Source: Diadema setosum
Taxonomy: Eukaryota > Echinodermata > Echinoidea > Diadematoida > Diadematidae
Direction of reading: 5' to 3'
Assembly: GCA_033980235.1 (NCBI GenBank)
Contig: CM067068.1
Location: 35,999,546-36,063,545, forward strand
Length of the DNA stretch: 64,000 nucleotides
The notes below the pieces were generated by a model. That model worked only from the letters and a program-made list of their open reading frames with translations, did not search any database and was not told where the DNA came from. The position numbers and the translations under genes were made by a program. Positions within the stretch are counted from its first letter, which is position 1, and each line of letters starts with the position of its first letter. Below are positions 1-13,640 of the stretch, piece after piece.

Positions 1-67
1 TTTAACCTATTTGAGTTCCCACACAAGATTATTGCGTGCGACTTTTTATTGTTGTTTTTTTTTCATA

Positions 68-79
68 ATATATATATAA

Positions 80-156
<77 letters not shown>
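68..156. repeat. (TA)n microsatellite
   Basis: Nearly uninterrupted alternating TA over about 85 bp, with a few TG or TT interruptions. Confidence 0.95.
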
Positions 157-159
<3 letters not shown>

Positions 160-935
160 TTATTTACACATTTCATAATGCACTCAGGTAATCACAGACT
201 CGTGAAAATTTCAGAGTAATAATAAAGTCAATTTAGCTCAAATAGACTTGAATTGTATTTTCCAGTGCTTTGTTGAATAGACTTTACAATTTACACTCAT
301 AAATTCCGAATTTCCATTTTGTATAAAATTGAGTTAACAGAAAATAATATTTCATCTAGATTTATTCACTTCAATGTAGTCCAATATACAGTGCGTATAT
401 AGCGCATATCACTAGCCATGTACCGTATGTGTCTCTCTGTGTTTGAAGGGAAAGGGTTGAAAATCGAAAAAGGAAATGTACTTCACCTCCACAGTGAGGT
501 ACAAGATACTTGCGACGCGATATTTTACTGTATATGATACAAAAGTAGATAAATAAATGATATCTAGTACTAAGAATGCTTACACTGCGTTGTGAAAGCT
601 TGTCAGCAACTGTATAAAAAGACCACTCTCTCATTTCATGAACAAAATATACACTGTACTATACATCGAGATATAAACACAATCCCATGCATAGTAAATC
701 GCTATTAATGCCGAAAGTAATGAAATTTACATGAAGGAGAAATCCTCGTGATACGGATTGTTCTGCAGCGACTGATCTATTTAAAAGTGATATATGTCAA
801 CGTACTTCCTTTCAGTACGAGAATAATCACTCCAAATATCACGCTGCGTCGAATGCCTCATCCCTCACACACACACACACACACACACACACTGCTCTTA
901 TTATGATTTTTGGAAGTTATTTATGCTGAGAGTAA

Positions 936-1091
936 TAGGGAGCTTTAGATTTTAGACGCGCGGACGTTCAAAGAGAAAAAAAACATGATCTGAGCGTGCG
1001 CAGTAGCGCGGATCACGTTACTGCGCACGCTCAGATCATGTTTTTTTTTCTCTCTTTGAACGTCCGCGCGTCTAAAATCTAAAGCTCCCTA
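936..1091. mobile_element. Palindromic MITE-like element
   Basis: Two arms of about 70 bp (936-1005 and 1019-1091) are reverse complements apart from 3 nt of indels in an A/T run, with a 13-nt centre (1006-1018). The ends read TAGGGAGCTTTAGA and its complement, so a TA target-site duplication is possible. The arms are CpG-rich, unlike the AT-rich surroundings. It could fold into a single long hairpin as RNA. No coding capacity is visible. Confidence 0.8.
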
Positions 1092-1236
1092 ATTAGATTC
1101 ACAGGAACGAGAAGTCATGATGTGGATAGGTATGAAGACAGCGATTTATCAAAAAGTGATACGTGTCAATGTACTTTCTTTCATTTTGAGTCCAATCACT
1201 TCAGATATCACACATGCCTCACCCGTCACACGTACA

Positions 1237-1273
<37 letters not shown>

Positions 1274-1830
1274 CATAGCACACACTAACCGACAAAGATA
1301 GATTAACTAATGATTTCAAGGAAACAAAAATAATATAGCAACCTTCATTCTTACAACCGTAAGCAGTAGTTATCCAAAATGCATTAGAATGCATGCCGTA
1401 TTCCTGATTGTGTGTAGTTGTGCAGAAAATGTATTTAAATTCTAAAGAGGCGTCCCTCCGTTTTACAGCATAATTTCACATGTACTGGCCCCTCTACATT
1501 ATTACCTACACAATAAGCCTGACCCAAGGTACGGTAATTGCACTCTTATTTACATCATAATAATAACTACATCAAAATTTGAAATTTGATCTATTGTCAC
1601 CAATCATTTTTTTTTTTAATCAAAACTCATTCAAATAAAAGACGTACCCCGGATCATTTTTGAAGGGTTCTTAATGCCTTAATCCCGTTAATGTGTTATT
1701 TAGTTAAAAGAATGTATTCCCAATAAAAGATTTAAAAAAAAAACTCAAGGGGCACCGCCACGGTAATCTCTTGTTGCATCATTGTGCATACGACCCTTAC
1801 AAGGTCACACGGTTTTAAGCTCGAAGACAG

Positions 1831-1836
1831 TTTATT
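1831..1836 (-). promoter_or_regulatory. Candidate poly(A) signal of gene A
   Basis: AATAAA on the minus strand, about 105 nt downstream of the gene A stop codon. Its position fits a 3' end signal, but this hexamer is also common by chance in AT-rich DNA. Confidence 0.4.
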
Positions 1837-1940
1837 AGTAATAATGAATGGCGATTTCTGTCCTCTTCAACCGTTCATTTTTTTCCAACTCTCTTCGGCA
1901 CCACAGGTAGCGCATTTTATCAGAGGTGTTTGGTTTTTGT

Positions 1941-2445
1941 TTATGTATACCTCGACGGCAACCTGTAGGAATGTACGTAGATGGAGTATCCGAACAGATC
2001 AAACAACTCAACAACCGTCAGAATGCTTCCTCCTAGCCACAACCCAAGGGAGCCTCCGATATCACCTGCAAGATTAAAGAGAAATTTTGGATTCAACTTT
2101 GAACAATGCAGATAGATTATACATTATTATATGACAAACTGAACTCATATAAACAAAATCTAATGTGGAAATAAAGAAGTCGTATGTTTGAGTGTTTGTG
2201 TTTATGTATTAAAATGTATAATTGCAGATATAATTTCATTTTTCTTTATTAGATCATCTGGTTGTATTAATATACATAATATATAATGCGCCTATACATG
2301 CATAACAGAAGAAGGCGTAGGACGCCGAAAGTTTGAGTAGAATACATAGATTTATATATATAATAGATTTATTCATTGCATTTCAAGTTAACTTTTCCAT
2401 TTCTTCGTAGAGCTAATACGTCAAATCTCAACATGTTTATAAATT

Positions 2446-2491
<46 letters not shown>

Positions 2492-5400
2492 TTATGACCA
2501 CTGTTTGTAAGTCCTTGCTTTGGTTCATTGAAGTCTTTCAGGTGCACGTGTTCGTTTTTTCCATAGTTTCAAATAGGTTAACCCAGGGTGGTGAGACTTA
2601 ACCTCACCTCCCTGGTTAACCCCAGGCATTTCATAGATTTATTTTACTCTTTAAACTATATGTAACACAGTCCCCTTTTTCTATAAGATCGACTTACTCA
2701 AAAGAGCGCATGAGGTGTAGTCTGCCTGCTGCGATATTTTCTGGACGGAAAGATCTCTCATGAAGATATTTAATGCGCAGAAATTTGACCTGTTAAGAGA
2801 AAAAAAATATATTTCCATATGTTAAAAATCTCAATTCATTTTCTTCCATTTTGAGGATACTTGTGAATGATTAATCGCGTGGATCTGATATTTAAGACAT
2901 AATTTGCAATAACGTTTGCTGTTTAAAGACAAGTTATACTCGGGGGAAATCTAAGGCTCTTATGCTTCGATGATAGCATAATTGCATACTTCTGCATTCA
3001 GTGTCATTAATTACTGTGCATTCCAAGATTATGATGCGTCGTCTCGTCTTTCACTTCTACACAAATGTTCCATACGACGAGAAAGAAGTGAGTACACTTA
3101 AATGGTATTCTCTTTTGGTATTCAATACAGCGTATCCATGATCAATTCATTGCATTATTATGACACTCATTTATCGACACTATGAAATTCATGAATCAAA
3201 CCAGGATAATAATACGTACGTCACTGTTCTCAATTATGTATGTCGGGTTTTTTCCTTTCTTTCTTTCTTAACACTAATCTGTATTCGTCAGTCGATATCG
3301 GAAATTAAAGACCAAACAATTAGCATAAAAATCAATAAAACATTTACCGGATATCGGATGGAGTAGAATTAAATTCCTTGGCCGCAATATCAGTCCAGAA
3401 GTCAGATGGGTAGGTAGAAAATGAGACCGAAGCTTCGTACTTGCGGACGAAGCAGGGCATGGGACAATCGCAGTCCATAGACTGATTCCCTGTTTTGAGA
3501 ATAGATAAATGAAACGTTGCGTGAACACGATTATGTAGTCAGCTTTTATTATGTTAGGCGGGTTGAAGTCACTAACGCTATTAATAACATATTATGATAA
3601 GACTTTGGCAATAACTGTATTCAAACATTACTGAATGAATGATATTGCTTGCCCAAGACACCTACATGGATGATGGGTTATAATGCCGATTAAAAAAAAA
3701 AAAAAAAAACAACTTATGAGTGCATCCTTTGGAATTTCTTTGCATGCGTTTCTAGTGATTATATACCGTCTTAGTGAATGATAAGTATAAGATATTCGAC
3801 AAAATTTTCGCCCTGTCTGCATGTATGAAAAGCAATAAAATTTATTATTACGTCTGTCCTAATTCTAGCTTCTGCTGTCTTACCTGTACCTCTGAGGATA
3901 CATGTGAAATACTCGTAAGCTGTACACTCTCTTGCTTCGCCTGTGTATCGTATAAACATGAAACGAGAAGAAAAATATTCAATGCGATCTTGTGATGTTG
4001 AACGGAGAATACGAGGAGCAAATGTCATTATAATGTTTTCCTCATAGATGAGTAAAATCCGATTCATCACACAATACTGCATTATCCAAGCAAGATAGAA
4101 GATGATGACTCGTGCACGGTGTCTTTTGGCCTTTCATCGCCACATTCACTATCAGTCGGGTTCGTATCGCTAAGTATCTGGACTTCGATTACATTTTTAC
4201 TACACTTTCAAAACAAATATTTCTATCAGGGTGACTATGCAAGCAAAACTGTTGAGCACGGGTAAAAAAAAAAAAGATTACAAAGACAGAAACGTAGATA
4301 TTTATATCATTTATATATATATATATATATATATATTTATTCATTTATCTATTTATTTATCTATTTATTCATTTATTTGTTTCTAACCTTTAATAACATT
4401 TCAGCAATAAAAAGGTAAAAAGGATCTAGCCAATGACTAATCCTAGCTTATTTGTTGCTGTATTTTTTGTTGTTGTCTCAAACCCCTTGAATACAATTTT
4501 GATATTGACGTGCTAACTGCGCTATATAGTTGAGACATTATGTCCATTGCACGCAAATATTCGGAACCTTGTCATCTTCAATATGATAAGCCAGATGCAT
4601 TCTGGTTGTTTGTTTCTAGTCAAACAGGCTAGTTTTAGGAATTGGGTCTTGCCTATCAATTCATGTAGGTAATTTTTCAAGTTTGACATCTTTAGGCGCA
4701 TGACTAAATGTACGTGTGGTTTTTTTTTTCTCTCCATTCTGTCCCTAATTCTTCAAACTTTTTAGTCTAAAAAGTAGCAATTCAGGAATTTGTATGTTCT
4801 ATCATATTTCTGAGTTAGTAGGGAATACTCATAGTTTGAATTGGTGTAGTCATTTTGCAGCTAGGTGCTAGAATCTCATCTTCAGGATCTCGCCATATCT
4901 AAGGGGTTTTGCGATGCGAAGTGCTGTCTAGAATGCTTACTGACCCTTCATAGCCTTGGTTTTACAGCCGCACTGCCTGATGTAGACGTCTGATAAACAC
5001 TCCAGTGCACACGAAGGGTAGGAATAGGTGTCGTAATAATTCAGCGTTTTATTTCTGCATTCTCCGACTGGTTCCTCCAGATTCCTCACCTGGTGTATTA
5101 TGATCCATATAAACGAATTGATAAAGAAAGTAATAAATATTTACATCAACAAAATGACAACAATGATGACGTGTTTGCATACTGTTACTACGTCGGGCAT
5201 GTACCACATCAAATAATGAGGAGAAAAAAAAATTAATGAAAGAATGATTACAGGAGTAATAGGTTTACACGTGTTGCTTATATATGTATATATATATATA
5301 TGTGAACATAACATCAAGATGAAATTCTTTGCTCGACATGAGGTGAAAACACGATGTGGTCATATGATTAAGCCAAGAAGATAGTGTCAGTGCATACAGT

Positions 5401-8400
5401 GAAAAAAAAGTATATTGGCACGATCACTTCCATTTTGCTCGTTCTGAAAGTTTTGGTTTATGGTGCCAGGTAGAAGGGATATAACAGTGAGCCCTTTTTT
5501 AAAAGCGTCAATCTCAGAGCGCCTAGGACCATAAGGAGTATGCTATGTGGTGGTGTCTGTGAGACTCCCCCGTACTTACCATTGAGGGCAACTGCAGTGA
5601 GTTACTCTACGGTTGCACTATGAATAATGGTATGATATCATACTCGCATGCACCGTGCCTGCAAAATTCATACTGTTGTCAGGTCAAAATGGTAATGCTC
5701 ATATATTTCAAGGGATGGTACAGTACCGGTGAAGATAAAAATTGGGCTTATGCTTCTTCTTTTTTGCGAGATACAAAGAAAACACTTATGAAATAATACC
5801 GAGCATACTATTTTGAGAGGAATACAGAGTTTATTGATAAAAATCGGAGTTGAAATAGATGAAACATCCAAAAACACAGTAAAATGAAACGATTGTAATA
5901 AAATGTGGGTCCCACACTTTATTAGGATCACTCTGTTTTGGATATCTCAGCCATTTCAAAATCAGTTTTCATCAAATAAACGTTGAAATCCTCATGGAAT
6001 TACATGCTCTTTCATATTTCATAAGAGGGTTTTCACTTTCTCTCCAAAAAATGATAAAAACCTGAAGTTAAGTCTCAGCCAAAATTACACTTTATACGAT
6101 GACTTTATCCTTCTACACAACAAAATCTGGAAACGTTTTTTGTCAGCATTAAATAATAACACTGATGAGTGGAATTCGATTGCAACTTAAATACATGCAA
6201 AGCGAAAACGGGAGAATGAGAAAGAGATATGTGTACAATACCGCACCTCCACAACATCCACTCCAACAGTAGTCTGAACTCCCGTTCCGATGGAAAACCC
6301 CTGTCCTTCAACTTGGGGCTCCGTCCCGCGATCGTAGAGAAGAACCTGAAAGCCAGCTCCGTATCTCGTCTGTGGCTGGAAGAAATAATCCTCCTGCTCC
6401 GCGCTGAGCACGATTTCGAACCCATACAGCCTCCCTGAGTGGATATGTGAGAAGGCAGAGAATGGAAATACCCAATCTTACACCAAACTTTGAAGTACAG
6501 CTCTCCTCTGATTGGTGGGAAGTGTGCGTATACATGTTATCTATAAGGAACCTCATGACAGTTCCCCTGGAAGACTCCTACATGAGGATAAAAACTGCAA
6601 GAGAACGCAGGTACTAGTTTGTCTTCTTACCGTTACTGTAAGGGGACTATCCAGTCATTGTTCTGTATGAGGTATCAAATAAACGTCTCTAGCATTAAGA
6701 CTGCCTTTACAAGAATCACGTGCATGCGTTTTTGTTATTCTTTCATTTACAATTTAATGCTATTAAAACACTTTGAGCATTTAATTTCTAGACATCTTAG
6801 AGAAAAAAGGAAAAAACGCATCATCGCATGACAGCCTCATTGCCTTTGTTCAATGAAATAAAATGCAGTGTTGATAGCAGTCTGAATGCCCACAGACACA
6901 TTCATCTATTTCATAATATCACAACAATTGAGTTGCGCGCTATAAAGCCCTGATATCACCTCCACGACTTCAGTACTAAAACTTTAATATATTCAACTGT
7001 TTCTTCTTCTTACCTGGAGAGGAGACCATTAGACCTTCTTGTCCGTTGTCAATGTCATTGAACACGAAGCAGACTCCCCAGTCGGTCATTCGAACCGTCA
7101 TGACAGAAGTGTCGTAATTCCTCTGATTCCACTTGATACTGGAACAGAGAGAGTGGAATAAAACATAATTATGTATGGCAACAGCTATAAGCATGCAATT
7201 GTCTCGGTGATTATTTCCTTGACAGTTCTGTAATTTCAGGTGAAATTGTGACTACTTTTGGTTAAAAAAAAAGTCAAAATAACTTCTTGACAGTCCGTGA
7301 TATTCAGTTACATTTTTTTTTTCATTCTATTCTGCAATTTCGATTGGTGTGAACACGTAAACTTGATACAAAACACTTCTTCGCTTATGATGTTACATAA
7401 ACACGTGATACATGATAGCGCATCGCAGTTCAACATAACGAAACCATGATAATTTTATGTCACAAGATGTCAATCCAACAAATACTACTTACTGTATATC
7501 TCATATTGTTTAAAACAATGAAACGCAAAGGAACTTTCAGTAAATCAACCACAATGCCAAATCTCTAATCTCAAAAGAAATTCAGAAGTTTTCATGTCCT
7601 TTTACTTTACTTTAAGAGGTTTGTTCTCTCCTGAATTACTCTATCGTGAGAATGTGAAGGGAGATCTTATAAGAAATGTACAATTAATCAGCCATTTTTA
7701 TTTTGGACGTTAGTTTCACGTGTGTATGTACATATATTGTTGTATACATTGTAGTTTCCCTTGAATTTGTATCAACAAAACTGTGCTTTTGAAATTTAGA
7801 ATCTCATATGAAATTTGAAATAAATCTTACTGTCTAACGGAATCATTGAGCTGGTGAGCGAGCGTGTAGTACATGTCGGTCATATTGTACGATGACAGGA
7901 CAGACTTGAATTCGGTTACATTCACTGATTCGTCCATCGTTTGCCAAGTCGTTAGAAACTTTCTCATGTCGGTGTCATTCAACTGCGAGGACCTGTGAAG
8001 TTAGAAAAGTGTTTGACACATTTTTGTTTTACTCTGGGTATCGATTCAAATTGTTTCATAATCTATGTTACAGCTTTGCGTTTCAACCACAAGAACCAAG
8101 ATTTCCTTGCCACGCTATGCTTTCATTTAAGGCATAATTTACCATTTTGCAGTTGAAGCAAAAACCCCAGCATTAGTGCTTTAGAATAGTTCTAAAATGT
8201 GTGTTAGGAATAGAAACAACCGCTGTAAAAATTTGAATCAGTATGACCGATGTTAAGCTTTGTTAGATACACAAAATGTGAACACTAGTTATGATAAAAA
8301 TGTTCCCAGACTAAAGCCACCTACAGTTGCGGTTTATTGAGAAAAACACTGATATCTCCTCATATTTTAGCCTTTATTGAAAAAAAAAGTTTATATTATA

Positions 8401-8729
8401 GTAGTATGTTTTGTCATACAACAGACCTACCCATATGCATCAAATGTGATATCTTGAACATTTTTGAAATCACTGCTCCAAAAGGCAAAGAGGACCTGTA
8501 AGAATTTTTATTCTGAAACACAAAGTGGTATGAAGAGGAGAGAAAATCTGATTTGGATTTCATAGCAACTTTGTTCTACCACACATGAAGAGGGAATGGA
8601 TCTGTTAAGAATTATTTTACGCATCTGAATGATAAACCACAAATTGCTCATGATTGAATAGCCTGAAAAAAGGGGAAAGAACGCGGGTGCCGGCGTGACT
8701 CATCTGTTTCCAACTTCTCCTTTCTCTTT

Positions 8730-8769
<40 letters not shown>

Positions 8770-10365
8770 GGGTTCTAAAATGTCAACATTATGAAGTACT
8801 ATTAATTCCCTTACCCGATAGAGCAAAGTGAAACCTCTCCAACAATCATGACAATCACTTTTTTTCATACCAAGGAACATTCTTAACATCATCATTTTCA
8901 AAATCCATATTTCCTTTACGTTCTCTTAATTTCCAAACTGGACAAAACACAAATATCTCATAAAAAGGAATTACAAGAAAGGAGTTAACTTGCTTTACAA
9001 TTAAAGTCTTCATGTGATTGAATTTACAAAAAAAAAAATGTTATGTCATAAGAAACCGTGAAAAATATAATATTCTATTGACAAAGGATACTGATAGCAT
9101 CTGTGTTTTCCAATAAAGGTTTCTTCAGTTTGTGTGTTGCAATAACAATTGTTGAATTGGCGGTTTGATCTGCGGGATTCCCGACGACATTACCTGAAAG
9201 CGTTGATATTGCAGATAGCGACGGATGGAAAGGGCACGGAGTCCTGATACTTGTAAACCACATCCACACTCACTGGCCTAGACATATAGTACAGGATCCT
9301 GTTGATTATCTGTTGCGTAGAGACGCCACAACATGCGATCACGATGAGAAGCCAAATAGTTCTGAGGGAGAAGTAGTCATGTTCCAATTAAAACAAAATT
9401 AGATCATAAATCCTAACATGGGTTCTGCAGAGCATGTACTGCTATGTTAACAAATCGTAGACATTTCAGGTAGCAAGCTTTCGAGTTGACATTATAGCAG
9501 TTAGGGTATTCACCGGACATATTATGTTCCCAATTTTTTTTTTATTCTTTGTTTTGTTTATTTATTTCTTCGGGGAGAGGTATTGGGGTGAACACGCGTC
9601 ATGAGTCGTTACATTTCGTGTTAAAAAGAATAAGCGATATGTTTTTTTTTTTTTTTTTTTAATATAAGAAGGATACACTAACTATTGCTAACCTAATGGA
9701 AGGCAAAGTGTCTAGCAGACAAAAATTACACACTACAGATCTACGCACACACACACACACAGACACACACACACATACATGTATACATTACAGTCATGCG
9801 GAAGTGAAAAAAAAAAAACACGTTTGAAGGAAACTAGAGAGCTTGAACTTTATCCGAGTCTGGAAGACCAAGAGCAGGTGTGGATATCATCATGATATAA
9901 CTGCCGAATATACAATTTGTTGTTACCGATCGTTTATTAACCCTCAATGGTAATATTTTGCAGGAGGTAATAATACAGTAATCCCTAAAAATCATTCCCC
10001 TTTGCATGGTATCTTACTATGAGCCTTGACCCAGACCTTCTGTCCTTTGAGCAAATAATAGCTCTTTGACACATTATTGTTACTACTTATTTTCGGTCAT
10101 TTCACATAGAGCTTAATCAACTCAAAGAAGCGCTTTACCTCCGCCATCTGACTTCTGTTGGATTGAAAGCGTACTTCAGCCCAGACAGGTTCACAGCGTC
10201 CGGAATGTACCTGTAGAATATGGCGAACCAAGAAACCTTGTCGCGATATGTCTGAGGTTTGGCAGGTGCGTCCAGTCCAACTTTGCCATCACTGACCACG
10301 TCTATGACGGTCTGTTGCTTGGCAAACTCCTTCAATGGGTGGACATCGATGTGGGTGATTGGCAT
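1941..10365 (-). CDS. Gene A: ASIC-like DEG/ENaC sodium channel subunit
   Basis: Ten coding exons, in transcript order: 10365-10139, 9361-9194, 7992-7831, 7138-7014, 6434-6247, 5089-4945, 3940-3884, 3489-3348, 2789-2698, 2065-1941. They sum to 1431 nt, 476 codons plus TAA, with consistent phases and GT-AG borders. Residues 1-76 are the cytoplasmic N-terminus with SG at 61-62 where the family has HG. TM1 is about 77-98, followed by FPSVAICNINAFR at 120-132. The Cys-rich extracellular part includes the YDRGTEP stretch, the NLEEP exon and the CDCPMPCF exon. TM2 follows DIGG, with the selectivity filter GGS at 447-449 and a short tail of about 16 residues. Known family role: trimeric, amiloride-sensitive Na+ channel of the plasma membrane. 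The gating stimulus cannot be told. Gene A is the most divergent copy here. The start is the first ATG of a block that aligns with genes B and C. Confidence 0.88.
2576..2621. other. Short perfect-looking hairpin in last intron of gene A
   Basis: GGTTAACCCAGGGTGGTGAG and its near-complement CTCACCTCCCTGGTTAACC flank a 7-nt loop (2596-2602). It lies between the last two coding exons. It may be a remnant of a palindromic transposon; no function is evident. Confidence 0.5.
5886..6095. repeat. Partial copy of a palindromic interspersed repeat
   Basis: This intron segment matches, phrase by phrase, the right half of the element at 36943-37333 (for example TTTTCATCAAATAAACGTTGAA and the flanking GGATATCTCA). 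Only part of the element is recognisable here. Confidence 0.5.
8126..8500. mobile_element. TTAA-type MITE, copy 1 of a four-copy family
   Basis: About 375 bp with related ends (TTAAAGGCATAATTTACC-like on the left, GGTAAACAGGACCTTTAA-like on the right in the best copy). Other copies lie at 10518-10875 (opposite orientation), 11990-12362 and 59103-59497. Here the left TTAA reads TTTAA and the right end is eroded. It sits in the intron between the TM1 exon and the next exon of gene A. Confidence 0.65.
8725..8769. repeat. (CT)n microsatellite
   Basis: CTTTCTCTCT-type simple repeat of about 45 bp in a gene A intron. Confidence 0.9.
9744..9776. repeat. (CA)n microsatellite
   Basis: Short CA repeat with one GA interruption, in the first coding intron of gene A. 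Confidence 0.85.
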
Positions 10366-10517
10366 GATGGGACCAGTAGTTCGGGCTGCTTTTGACCTGA
10401 ATGTGACAGTAAAAACGTTAAATACAAGTAATTTGGATCAATTGTGTGTTTGTTGTTGTTTTGTTTTGTTGTGCTTTTTGGTTTTTGTTTTTGGTTGTTG
10501 TTGGTTTTTTTTGGTAA

Positions 10518-10875
10518 TTAAAGGCACCGTTTACCCATTGGGAGCAGTGATTTAAAGATTTTCGAGTTATTATAAACTCATGCATAATGTGTAAGTCAGT
10601 TGTATAACAAAACATCGCACCAAATACAAATTTTTCAATAAAACCTGAAATATAAGGAGATATCACTGTTTTTCTCACTAAATCATAACTGTAGACGATT
10701 AAATCTCGACAATTGTATCAAAACCATTGTTCACATTTTGTATATTCAACAATACCTAACATTGCTTGTACTGATTAACTTTTTTTACACTGGTTGTTTC
10801 TCTTCCTTTAGAACTATTTTGAAGCACTGAAGCTGAGTTTTGTTTTTTTTTTAATTTCATCTGGAATGCCTTTAA
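10518..10875. mobile_element. TTAA-type MITE, copy 2 (inverted)
   Basis: Bounded exactly by TTAA at 10518-10521 and 10872-10875. The interior is the reverse complement of the copies at 8126 and 59103. The ends read TTAAAGGCACCGTTTACC and a complementary GGAATGCCTTTAA. TTAA target sites are characteristic of piggyBac- and Kolobok-type DNA transposons; no transposase is present. Confidence 0.75.
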
Positions 10876-11989
10876 GATAAAAGTGATGGAAAGGAGCATT
10901 TTAAACTGGCCATGTAGGCTTATGTAAGGTTGTCGACCAATTCTATTCTCCCTTGAGCATAACAGAGCAAATTACGCACCATCCGCAACAACAACGACCG
11001 AGAAAATACACCACAAAATTGTTTTGGCGCCATAATGAATGGGGAAAAACAAGGGAAAGTATGCTTACAAAGAATGTTGGAAGCTTGGAAAGAGAAATAT
11101 ATGAACATAGTGCAAATCTTACCTTTTTAAAGGAAATCCTTTAAGCTCAGTTTTTAACTGACGTATGTTCTTCCCTGTGCAGGCGATCTGGAATCGAATG
11201 CTATCGATCTCCTCTTAAGAGAACGTTCATTAATCTTTAGGCGATGATGGTGCCATCCTTTCGGTTCGTCACCATGTCAACGGCTTTCGTTAAAAACGGA
11301 AGGCAAATATTGTTCGGTATTTAATTGACGTTCGTTCCCCCCCCCCCTCTCTCTCTCTCTACCCCCTTTTAAATCGCGCTAATGCCAACTCCACATCATA
11401 ATCTTAAATTAATGAGGAAACGTCGAGTGCTCAGGGTTATATTGATAAGCTCTCGATCTGTATAATTCGGCTAGAAGAGCAGAGAAATGCTCAATAAAAG
11501 CTCAATAAAGGCGGATGATAGAAATTACTATCGTGATTTCACTTTTCCTTCCACTCACAATTCGATACATTGCAGTTCATCTACACACACTTTGGTGGTA
11601 ATAAAATACATGGTCTTGTCAAGGAGAAAAATGAATAGTCAGAATCTTTTTTAGCTGATGAAATCATTTTGATTACCTTTTATTATTTTTTATTTCCCTG
11701 CATGGATTCTTCTCCTTTTTTTCCCCAACCTGATGTATTCCATAAATAGGCCTACCATGGTAATTGTAAAAGGACTGATATATGTTAATTGCATAAACTT
11801 TTGCCTTTCATTCAAACCTTTGCACCTTTATGTCAGGCGTCATGTTCAATATCTGTTTGGGTTGGCATGTGTCCGTCGTGTAAATGTTCATGTACAGTTT
11901 TTGGCTCTGTTTTGTTTTCATTTATATTCTTCTACTTTTCTTTCTGTTTTTTTTTTCTGTCTGCTCTCAAGCATAAAGAGTTGACTGTA

Positions 11990-12362
11990 TAGGTACTATT
12001 TACAATTTTCAGGTGAAACAAAAACCTAGATTTACTTCTTCAAAATAGTTTTAAAATGTAAGTTAGGGACAGAAACAGCCGATATAAACATATTGCTAAG
12101 TATACTCAATGTTAGGTGTTAATACATAGATATAAAGACAAATTAATGAACATATAGTTTTATTAAAGTTGTATGTAGGATAAGCTGCCTACAGTTATGA
12201 TTGAGAAAAGTAGGGATACTCTCTATTTTTAAAGCTTTATTGTGAAATCTTTAGATATTATGATAGGATGTTTTGTGATACAACTGACCTAAACATGTGC
12301 ATCAAATGTGATAATTCGAACATGTAGAAATACTTGCTCCAAATGGTAAATAATTCCTTTAA
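11990..12362. mobile_element. TTAA-type MITE, copy 3
   Basis: Same orientation and interior as the copy at 8126-8500. The left terminus is degraded; the right ends with CCTTTAA. Confidence 0.65.
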
Positions 12363-13129
12363 ATTGGTTCTGTTAAGAATAAAGAAAAGATGAATATGGA
12401 GATTACAACCAAATCATTACAAGCATGCTGGTCCACAACTTTTTGATTGATTAGGATAGGTTCACTCTAAAACTGTGTCATCGTGTAATGTAGAGAGTCC
12501 ATGGAATGGAGAGTTCACTTAAAGTCGAGTAATGCGATCTGTCTACCTAGTTTCACAACAAATAGATCCACGGACTATCCGACTAATATGACATACAAAA
12601 CGTAATGTGACAAAAATTAGATCGAAAGCGTCATATGATGGCTATAGATTTAGGGCGAGTAAACTGCCTGATTGTAGGATTACAATATCTCCCCGTAATG
12701 AAGTGTGCTAAAAAGAAGTTGATAACAGCACTAAATCAAACACATTACAGGTATTGCCGTAATGCATGTGTACTCGTCGAATGGACAAACATCAAAAGGA
12801 AGCAGATTGCTGAGCACGGCTGCACTTCCCCACTACACACAATCCACGGCGCAAGCAACATGTGCAAAATTTACTCACACACAGACAGCCTCGCCACAAC
12901 TTCTCACACGCCTACACACACAAAAAAGCAATGAAATCCATTCTTTTGAGTCTCTTTAGGAGAAAATAGAATGGAATACATTAGTTTTTATTGAACTTGA
13001 TTATCGGATGTGTACAAATGTATATATATATATATACATTGTAAAATGCAACGATAAGTCATAATAGAAGCTGCCAAGATAATATGATGTGGCATGTCGG
13101 CATAGAGCAACAGTTGTTCATTTCTTTTT

Positions 13130-13640
13130 AATTTCAATTTTCAATTTATTTCAATCTTATTTCTATTTCCATTGAATAAACAGGGAAAATGATCTACAAT
13201 ACATCTACAGAACATATTTGTAACAATTTCAAAGAAAACGTACAAGTGGTCAAGAGTAACAACATAAATTCCTTTCTGAGGTATATACATGTACATTATA
13301 CAAAGATTAGAATGGAAATGGAGGGTCCCACTAAAAAGCGAAGCTTGTAGGGTATGGGACTCTCGGAAAATGGATACGTACACAAAATCAAAGAAACCAA
13401 TGTAAACTGACAGGAAATTAACTTAGGAAGGAAAATCGAAAATAAAAAAAGGAAAAGGAAAAAAGGGGGAAATGAGACTATGGTACAATATATGAAGAAG
13501 GATATTCATTTTCTCTCTTTGTATCTCAAGCTTCTTTCCTGAAATGAGTTTATCAAAGGTTTGTGATTGGTACAGAGTTATGTTTAAAATGAAGTAGCTG
13601 TTCAAAAAGGAAATCAAACTTAACCCTATCCAAACACTAT
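13130..13640 (-). repeat. Possible non-LTR retroposon 3' tail
   Basis: On the minus strand the segment ends in repeated GAAATTGAAAAT-like words after a stretch resembling an untranslated tail. A similar segment occurs at 43026-43270. No reverse transcriptase is present. The assignment rests on style alone. Confidence 0.25.

Larger units (their letters stand above)
1..1830. other. Spacer downstream of gene A
   Basis: No coding exon is recognisable on either strand. The stretch holds a long TA microsatellite, two CA microsatellites embedded in a roughly 100-bp direct duplication (about 774-892 and 1141-1267), and a near-perfect palindrome between them. Since gene A is read leftwards, this is its 3' flank. 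Confidence 0.6.
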
